DNA of 64,000 nucleotides, taken from positions 434,001 through 498,000 of the forward strand of contig NZ_SDSI01000002.1 of assembly GCF_004153605.1 (NCBI RefSeq), read 5' to 3'. Of the stretch, positions 59,310-64,000 are shown in pieces; positions within the stretch are counted from its first letter, which is position 1; every line of letters starts with the position of its first letter. The notes under the pieces were generated by a model. The model did not search any database. It saw only the letters and a list, made by a program, of their open reading frames with translations, and had not been told where the DNA came from. A program made the translations under genes and the position numbers. The stretch is from Qipengyuania_B thermophila. GTDB lineage: Bacteria > Pseudomonadota > Alphaproteobacteria > Sphingomonadales > Sphingomonadaceae.

Positions 59310-61250
59310 ATGGCTAAGGTAATCGGCATCGACCTCGGGACCACCAACAGCTGCGTTGCAGTCATGGACGGCGGCAAGCCCAAGGTCGTGGAAAATTCCG
59401 AAGGCGCGCGCACGACTCCGTCGATCGTCGCTTTCACCAAGGACGGAGAGCGTCTGATCGGCCAGCCGGCGAAGCGGCAGGCAGTCACGAACCCGGACAA
59501 TACCATCTTCGCGGTGAAGCGTCTGATCGGCCGGCGGTTCGACGACCCGGTGACCAAGAAGGACACTGAACTCGTCCCGTATCAGATCGTGCGCGGCAAG
59601 AACGGCGATGCCTGGGTCAAGGCCGGCGGGGAAGAATACTCGCCCAGCCAGATCTCGGCCTTCATCCTTCAGAAGATGAAGGAAACGGCCGAGGCCTATC
59701 TCGGGGAGTCGGTGACGCAAGCGGTCATCACGGTTCCCGCCTACTTCAACGACGCGCAGCGGCAGGCGACCAAGGACGCGGGGCAGATCGCCGGCCTCGA
59801 GGTGCTGCGGATCATCAACGAGCCGACGGCGGCGGCGCTCGCCTACGGTCTCGACAAGGAGGACGGCAAGACGATCGCGGTCTACGACCTCGGCGGCGGC
59901 ACGTTCGATGTCTCGATCCTCGAGATCGGTGACGGCGTGTTCGAGGTGAAGTCGACCAACGGCGACACCTTCCTTGGCGGCGAGGACTTCGACAGCGTGC
60001 TGGTCGAGCATTTGGCCGACCAGTTCCAGAAGAAGGAGAACATGGACCTGCGCAAGGACCGTCTTGCGCTCCAGCGGCTCAAGGAAGCGGCGGAAAAGGC
60101 CAAGATCGAGCTGTCCAGTTCACAGCAGACCGAGATCAACCTGCCGTTCATCACGGCACGGATGGAGGGCGGCTCCTCCACGCCGCTGCATCTGGTGGAG
60201 ACGATCACCCGCTCGCAGCTCGAAAAGCTCGTCGACGGGTTGATCCAGCGCACGCTGGAACCCTGCCGCAAGGCGCTGGCCGACGCCGGCATCGACAAGG
60301 CCGCCATCGACGAGGTGGTGCTGGTCGGCGGCATGACCCGCATGCCGCGGGTGCGCGAGGTCGTGGAGCAGTTCTTCGGCAAGAAGCCGCACACCGGCGT
60401 GAACCCTGACGAGGTCGTGGCGATGGGTGCTGCCATCCAGGCCGGCGTGCTTCAGGGTGACGTCAAGGACGTGCTGCTGCTCGACGTGACGCCGCTCTCC
60501 CTCGGCATCGAGACGCTCGGCGGCGTGTTCACGCGGATGATCGACCGCAACACGACGATCCCGACCAAGAAGACCCAGGTCTACTCCACCGCAGAAGACA
60601 ACCAGAACGCCGTGACCATCAAGGTCTATCAGGGCGAGCGCGAAATGGCGGCCGACAACAAGCTGCTGGGCAATTTCGACCTCATCGGCATTCCGCCGGC
60701 GCCGCGCGGAGTGCCGCAGATTGAGGTGACGTTCGACATCGACGCGAACGGCATCGTCAGCGTGTCGGCGAAGGACAAGGGGACCGGCAAGGAGCAGACC
60801 ATCAAGATTCAGGCGTCCGGCGGTCTGTCGGATGCCGACATTGAGCAGATGGTCCGCGATGCGGAGCGGTTCGCCGAAGAGGACAAGAAGCGGCGCGCCG
60901 CGGCGGAAAGCCGCAATCAGGCCGACAGCCTGGTGCACGCCACCGAGAAGCAGCTTGAGGAGCATGGCGCCAAGATCGATGCCGGTCTCAAGGCAGAGGT
61001 CGAGGCCAAGATTGCCGACGTGAAGACGGCGCTGGAAGGCGACGACGCTGCGGCGATCGACGCCAAGGCGCAGGAACTGACGCAGGTCGCCATGCGCATG
61101 GGGCAGCAGATCTACGAGCAGGAGCAGTCCGCTGCTTCGGCATCGGCCGCCGGCGGAGACGGCGCGGCTTCCGGCTCGGGATCGGCCAGCCATGACGATG
61201 GTGTCGTGGACGCCGAGTTCTCCGAAGTCGACGACGACAAGAAGAACTGA
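59310..61250 (+). CDS. dnaK: Molecular chaperone DnaK
   Basis: This Hsp70 chaperone has 646 residues. Visible are the nucleotide-binding motifs GIDLGTTNSCVAVMDGG, AVYDLGGGTFDVSIL and VVLVGGMTRMPRVREVV, the interdomain linker DVLLLDVTPLSLG, and the acidic end EVDDDKKN. It is driven by an RpoH-type promoter and followed by a strong hairpin then dnaJ. Its partner gene grpE is upstream with three unrelated genes in between. Confidence 0.99.
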   Translation: MAKVIGIDLGTTNSCVAVMDGGKPKVVENSEGARTTPSIVAFTKDGERLIGQPAKRQAVTNPDNTIFAVKRLIGRRFDDPVTKKDTELVPYQIVRGKNGDAWVKAGGEEYSPSQISAFILQKMKETAEAYLGESVTQAVITVPAYFNDAQRQATKDAGQIAGLEVLRIINEPTAAALAYGLDKEDGKTIAVYDLGGGTFDVSILEIGDGVFEVKSTNGDTFLGGEDFDSVLVEHLADQFQKKENMDLRKDRLALQRLKEAAEKAKIELSSSQQTEINLPFITARMEGGSSTPLHLVETITRSQLEKLVDGLIQRTLEPCRKALADAGIDKAAIDEVVLVGGMTRMPRVREVVEQFFGKKPHTGVNPDEVVAMGAAIQAGVLQGDVKDVLLLDVTPLSLGIETLGGVFTRMIDRNTTIPTKKTQVYSTAEDNQNAVTIKVYQGEREMAADNKLLGNFDLIGIPPAPRGVPQIEVTFDIDANGIVSVSAKDKGTGKEQTIKIQASGGLSDADIEQMVRDAERFAEEDKKRRAAAESRNQADSLVHATEKQLEEHGAKIDAGLKAEVEAKIADVKTALEGDDAAAIDAKAQELTQVAMRMGQQIYEQEQSAASASAAGGDGAASGSGSASHDDGVVDAEFSEVDDDKKN

Positions 61251-61273
61251 GCAGGAACCTCTCCTGTGCGGAC

Positions 61274-61299
61274 GCCGCTGGCGCGTGAGTGCCAGCGGC
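61274..61299 (+). terminator. Perfect 9-bp hairpin between dnaK and dnaJ
   Basis: GCCGCTGGC (61274-61282) and GCCAGCGGC (61291-61299) form a perfect 9-bp stem with an 8-base loop, starting 24 bases after the dnaK stop. No U-run follows. It is likely an attenuator or a block to 3' decay that keeps DnaK above DnaJ, rather than a full terminator. Confidence 0.6.
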
Positions 61300-61325
61300 A
61301 GCCGTTCTGAGACAACAGGCGCTCC

Positions 61326-62438
61326 ATGGCTGTGACCGATATCGACCTGTATGAATTGCTGGAAGTCGACCGCCGGGCGGATGCGGCCGCAATCAAGGCG
61401 GCGTACCGCAAGCTCGCCATGCGGTTCCATCCCGACCGCAACCCGGGCGATGCCGCCGCCGAGGCACGGTTCAAGCAGATAAGCGGCGCCTACGAAATCC
61501 TGAAAGACCCGCAGAAACGGGCGGCCTACGATCGCTACGGCCACGCCGCCTTCCAGCAGGGCGGACCCGCCGGCGGGCATGATTTCGCCGATCTCGGCGA
61601 CATCTTCGAGACGATCTTCGGCAACGCCTTTGGCGGCGCCGGCGGAGCGGGCCATTCGCGGCGGGGGGCGGACCTGCGTTACGACCTCGAGATCACGCTC
61701 GAGGACGCATTCACCGGCAAGACGACCGAGATCACGATCGAGGCTTCGGTGGCCTGCGATCCGTGCGGCGGTTCAGGAGCAACGCCGGGAACAGGCACGC
61801 GCCGTTGCCAGCTGTGCTCGGGTTTCGGCAAGGTGCGGGCAAAACAGGGCTTCTTCGTCGTCGAGCGGCCATGTCCGACGTGTCACGGGCGGGGCGAACT
61901 CATCGAAAAGCCGTGCCGCGCCTGTGGCGGCGAGGGACGGGTCGACCGGCGGCAGGCGCTTTCGGTTGACATCCCCCCCGGCGTCGACACCGGCACCAGG
62001 ATCCGGCTCAGCGGTCGGGGCGAGGCGGGAGCCAACGGCGCGCCAGCCGGCGACCTCTACATCTTCCTGCATGTGAAACCCCATCCGGTGTTCGAGCGGG
62101 CGGGCACCAACCTGCACACCCAGGTTCCGATCAGCTTCACCACCGCTGCCTTGGGCGGCGCTGTGGAATTGCCTGGCATGGATGGCGAGACGATCACGCT
62201 CGACATTCCGGCCGGCATCCAGTCGGGGCGGCAGCTTCGCCGGCGCGGCGAGGGCATGCCGGTGCTGCAGGGGCGCGGGCGCGGCGACCTTGTCGTTGAG
62301 GTTGTGGTGGAAACCCCCTCCCGGCTCACCCGCGAGCAGCGCGAGTTGCTGGAACGGTTCCGCGAGCTTGAGACCGGCGAAGAGTGTCCTCAGTCGCGCG
62401 GGTTCGTGGATCGGCTCAAGGCGATGCTGGGCACCTGA
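61326..62438 (+). CDS. dnaJ: Co-chaperone DnaJ
   Basis: The 370-residue DnaJ has the J-domain with HPD in MRFHPDRNPGDAAA, a G/F-rich region (GGHDF, GNAFGGAGGAG), four CxxCxGxG zinc repeats (CDPCGGSG, CQLCSGFG, CPTCHGRG, CRACGGEG), and the C-terminal substrate-binding domain. It delivers clients to DnaK and stimulates its ATPase. Its last 49 bases overlap the convergent patatin-like gene. Confidence 0.98.
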   Translation: MAVTDIDLYELLEVDRRADAAAIKAAYRKLAMRFHPDRNPGDAAAEARFKQISGAYEILKDPQKRAAYDRYGHAAFQQGGPAGGHDFADLGDIFETIFGNAFGGAGGAGHSRRGADLRYDLEITLEDAFTGKTTEITIEASVACDPCGGSGATPGTGTRRCQLCSGFGKVRAKQGFFVVERPCPTCHGRGELIEKPCRACGGEGRVDRRQALSVDIPPGVDTGTRIRLSGRGEAGANGAPAGDLYIFLHVKPHPVFERAGTNLHTQVPISFTTAALGGAVELPGMDGETITLDIPAGIQSGRQLRRRGEGMPVLQGRGRGDLVVEVVVETPSRLTREQRELLERFRELETGEECPQSRGFVDRLKAMLGT

Positions 62439-64000
62439 TCCGGCACGTCCGCCGAAGGGGCCGAAAGTGCGGCGACTTCCGCATGGAGCGTCGGCAGCAG
62501 ATGGGCATCGGCGGTGAGCCGGCCCTGCTCCTCGTCGAGAATGGCGAGGAACGCAGCCTGCTTCAAAGCCCGCAGTCGGTCGGCCGGCAGGGGCGGATCG
62601 GCGGTCGAGGCGAGCAGATCGACCATCCGTTCGGCCCCGTGCAGCCGGCCCCACAGATAGTCGTTCTCCCGGTAGGCGCGGCTGAAGAAGGCTCCGAAAT
62701 TGTAGAACTCGATGCCCCGCAGCGTTGCCGGGGTGCCGCCCGCGCGGATCGACAACGCGTCCTCGGGCGAGATCCGGTCGATGCGGATCGGGTCGAATTC
62801 CCAATAGAGGTCGCTGCGCATGACGGTGAACGTCGCCGCATCGTAGAACGGAAAGCCGAGATAGGTCAGCAGCATCCGGCGGCGCAGCGGTTTGGACAGC
62901 GTCTCCAGCAGGGCGGAAAACATCTGCTCGGCCGCCGCGTCGGTTTCCGGCAGCAGCCGGTGCGCCGCAAAATGGCGCAGCACCGCGTCGGGATCGCGGA
63001 TCACCTCAGCGGCCAGCACCGGAAATTCCTGCCCGAGCACCTCGGGCGTGGCGCGATCTTCGTAGTGGGCGATGATCCGGTAGATCTCGGCATGCGCCCT
63101 TGCGGCTTCCTCTCCCAGCGCGAGCTGCGGTTCCCACTCGCGCGACAGCCGGCGGGCGAGCATCCGCATGCGCCGCAGCCGGAAGCCGAGGTCGTGCACG
63201 CGAAAGAACTGGATGCCCGCCGGCCCGCCGTAATCCGCCGGCAGGACGCCGCCGCCGATCTCCCGCTCGATCGCGGCGCGCAGCGCGTCTTCCACCTGCG
63301 GGAGATCCGCTCCCGCGGGCGGGGGCGCTGCCGCCGTCACAAGCTCTGCCAGGCGCCGGGCGATCGCGTCGGCCTTGGCGAGCGCGTAGGAGCGGAACGC
63401 GAACCCCGCCTGAGCGACGGCGGCTTCCTGTGCCTTGCGGCGCCAGGCGGCCAGACGCCGCGGCGTGGGACGATCGAGGAACAGGGTTCGCCCGAACAGC
63501 GCATCGACGGTCTGCTCCACCTGCGGGGTGAGCGTTCGCAGGGTGCGCAGCAGCGCCTCGGCCCGGCGCGACTGGTCGGCGATGGCGGCAAGGTCGTCCC
63601 GGATGGGCTGTTCGCGCGGAATGGTGGACAGCGACCCGAAGATGGCGCTGAAGAAGTTGGGTCCGCTTGCGCGGGCGCGCGCCTGCACGGGGCCGATGCG
63701 GTCGGGCCGCGGGTCGATGTAGACGAACCGGCGGTCCACCTCGCGCGGGGCCGGGCGGCCGGTGAGGCGCCCCATCGCCTGCCGGAACGGGGCGTTGATC
63801 AGCACCGAACCGTCGATCAGGGCAAGCGTGTTGCTGTCCGCTCTCGCCGCCCCGTCGGGCAGGAGCGCGTCCAGGAACCCGGCGCGTCCCGGCCAGGCGA
63901 TGTCTCTGCCGGCAAGCACCTGGTCGAGTTCGCCCGGGCGGAACACCGGAAACGCGCCGGGAAAGCTTGCGGTCGCGCGCGCGGCGAAGGCGAGGGCGGG
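62390..64000 (-). CDS. Patatin-like phospholipase family protein (N-terminus missing)
   Basis: The frame is open to the window edge; 536 codons are visible and the start lies beyond 64000. ATASFPGAFPVFRPGEL at the visible beginning and LIDGSVLINAPF (the catalytic Asp in DGS) belong to a patatin-like hydrolase, whose GxSxG serine must be upstream. The remaining C-terminal region (from about FFSAIFGSLSTIPR on) is a long helical extension like DUF3376 (about 400 residues). It probably acts on membrane lipids. It overlaps dnaJ by 49 bases. Confidence 0.85.
   Translation of the reverse strand, partial: PALAFAARATASFPGAFPVFRPGELDQVLAGRDIAWPGRAGFLDALLPDGAARADSNTLALIDGSVLINAPFRQAMGRLTGRPAPREVDRRFVYIDPRPDRIGPVQARARASGPNFFSAIFGSLSTIPREQPIRDDLAAIADQSRRAEALLRTLRTLTPQVEQTVDALFGRTLFLDRPTPRRLAAWRRKAQEAAVAQAGFAFRSYALAKADAIARRLAELVTAAAPPPAGADLPQVEDALRAAIEREIGGGVLPADYGGPAGIQFFRVHDLGFRLRRMRMLARRLSREWEPQLALGEEAARAHAEIYRIIAHYEDRATPEVLGQEFPVLAAEVIRDPDAVLRHFAAHRLLPETDAAAEQMFSALLETLSKPLRRRMLLTYLGFPFYDAATFTVMRSDLYWEFDPIRIDRISPEDALSIRAGGTPATLRGIEFYNFGAFFSRAYRENDYLWGRLHGAERMVDLLASTADPPLPADRLRALKQAAFLAILDEEQGRLTADAHLLPTLHAEVAALSAPSADVPDQVPSIALSRSTNPRD

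Overview
The window is a high-G+C chromosomal segment of an alphaproteobacterium, most likely of the order Sphingomonadales. The signs are an alphaproteobacterial-type RpoH promoter before dnaK, sequences resembling EcfG general-stress promoters, an HTH-RibB fusion, and several small families (DUF4170, DUF6356, DOMON-like, a soluble HELTH-motif protein) that I associate with this order. It looks like core genome: densely packed genes, many 1-4 base overlaps, one tRNA gene, and no insertion sequence, prophage, integrase-flanked island or CRISPR array that I could see.

Layout. 1-2.7 kb: the end of greA, a DUF4170 gene, and a minus-strand operon of four small membrane-anchored YqjD/DUF883-like or holin-like proteins under a probable EcfG stress promoter. 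2.8-7.7 kb: enolase, then ribH and an unusual ribB on the minus strand, a zinc alcohol dehydrogenase coupled to an SRPBCC protein, and tRNA-Lys(CTT) at 7.9 kb. 8.0-13.8 kb: the rod-shape operon mreB-mreC-mreD-mrdA-rodA on the minus strand, divergent from mutL and a small lipoprotein. 16.3-22.3 kb: mostly housekeeping genes on the minus strand (MaoC-like, DUF1206, ychF, a Tat-signal SDR, pth, rplY, a TraB/GumN-like protein).

22.3-23.4 kb holds the most interesting unit: a membrane protein, an XRE repressor and a second membrane protein in overlapping order. Its promoter is bracketed by two 17-base near-identical dyad operators, and the last gene is interrupted by a -1 frameshift at a G_GGT_TTT heptamer. 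Then follow glyQ-glyS-ppdK, a methyltransferase, comF, hisI, a MerR regulator coupled to an acyl-CoA dehydrogenase, and DUF6356. 34.3-44.98 kb: cysK with an MFS gene, PilZ, tyrS, a DOMON-DUF1343(NamZ)-MFS run, then a MoxR ATPase and VWA protein separated by a soluble chemotaxis-type transducer. 45-54.6 kb: a beta-lactamase-fold hydrolase, parE, an LpoA-like lipoprotein divergent from rsmI-yraN-gshB, a DedA protein, and xerC-hemW.

54.6-64 kb: rdgB-rph divergent from hrcA-grpE, then a glycine-zipper lipoprotein, a HELTH-motif protein and a copper chaperone lying between grpE and dnaK-dnaJ. The window closes in a truncated patatin-like gene. Themes are cell shape and peptidoglycan (mre/mrd, LpoA-like, NamZ-like), protein quality control (hrcA, grpE, dnaK, dnaJ), translation (glyQS, tyrS, pth, rplY, rsmI) and general stress. 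Start sites were chosen from ribosome binding sites, coupling and family length, and several remain uncertain as noted.
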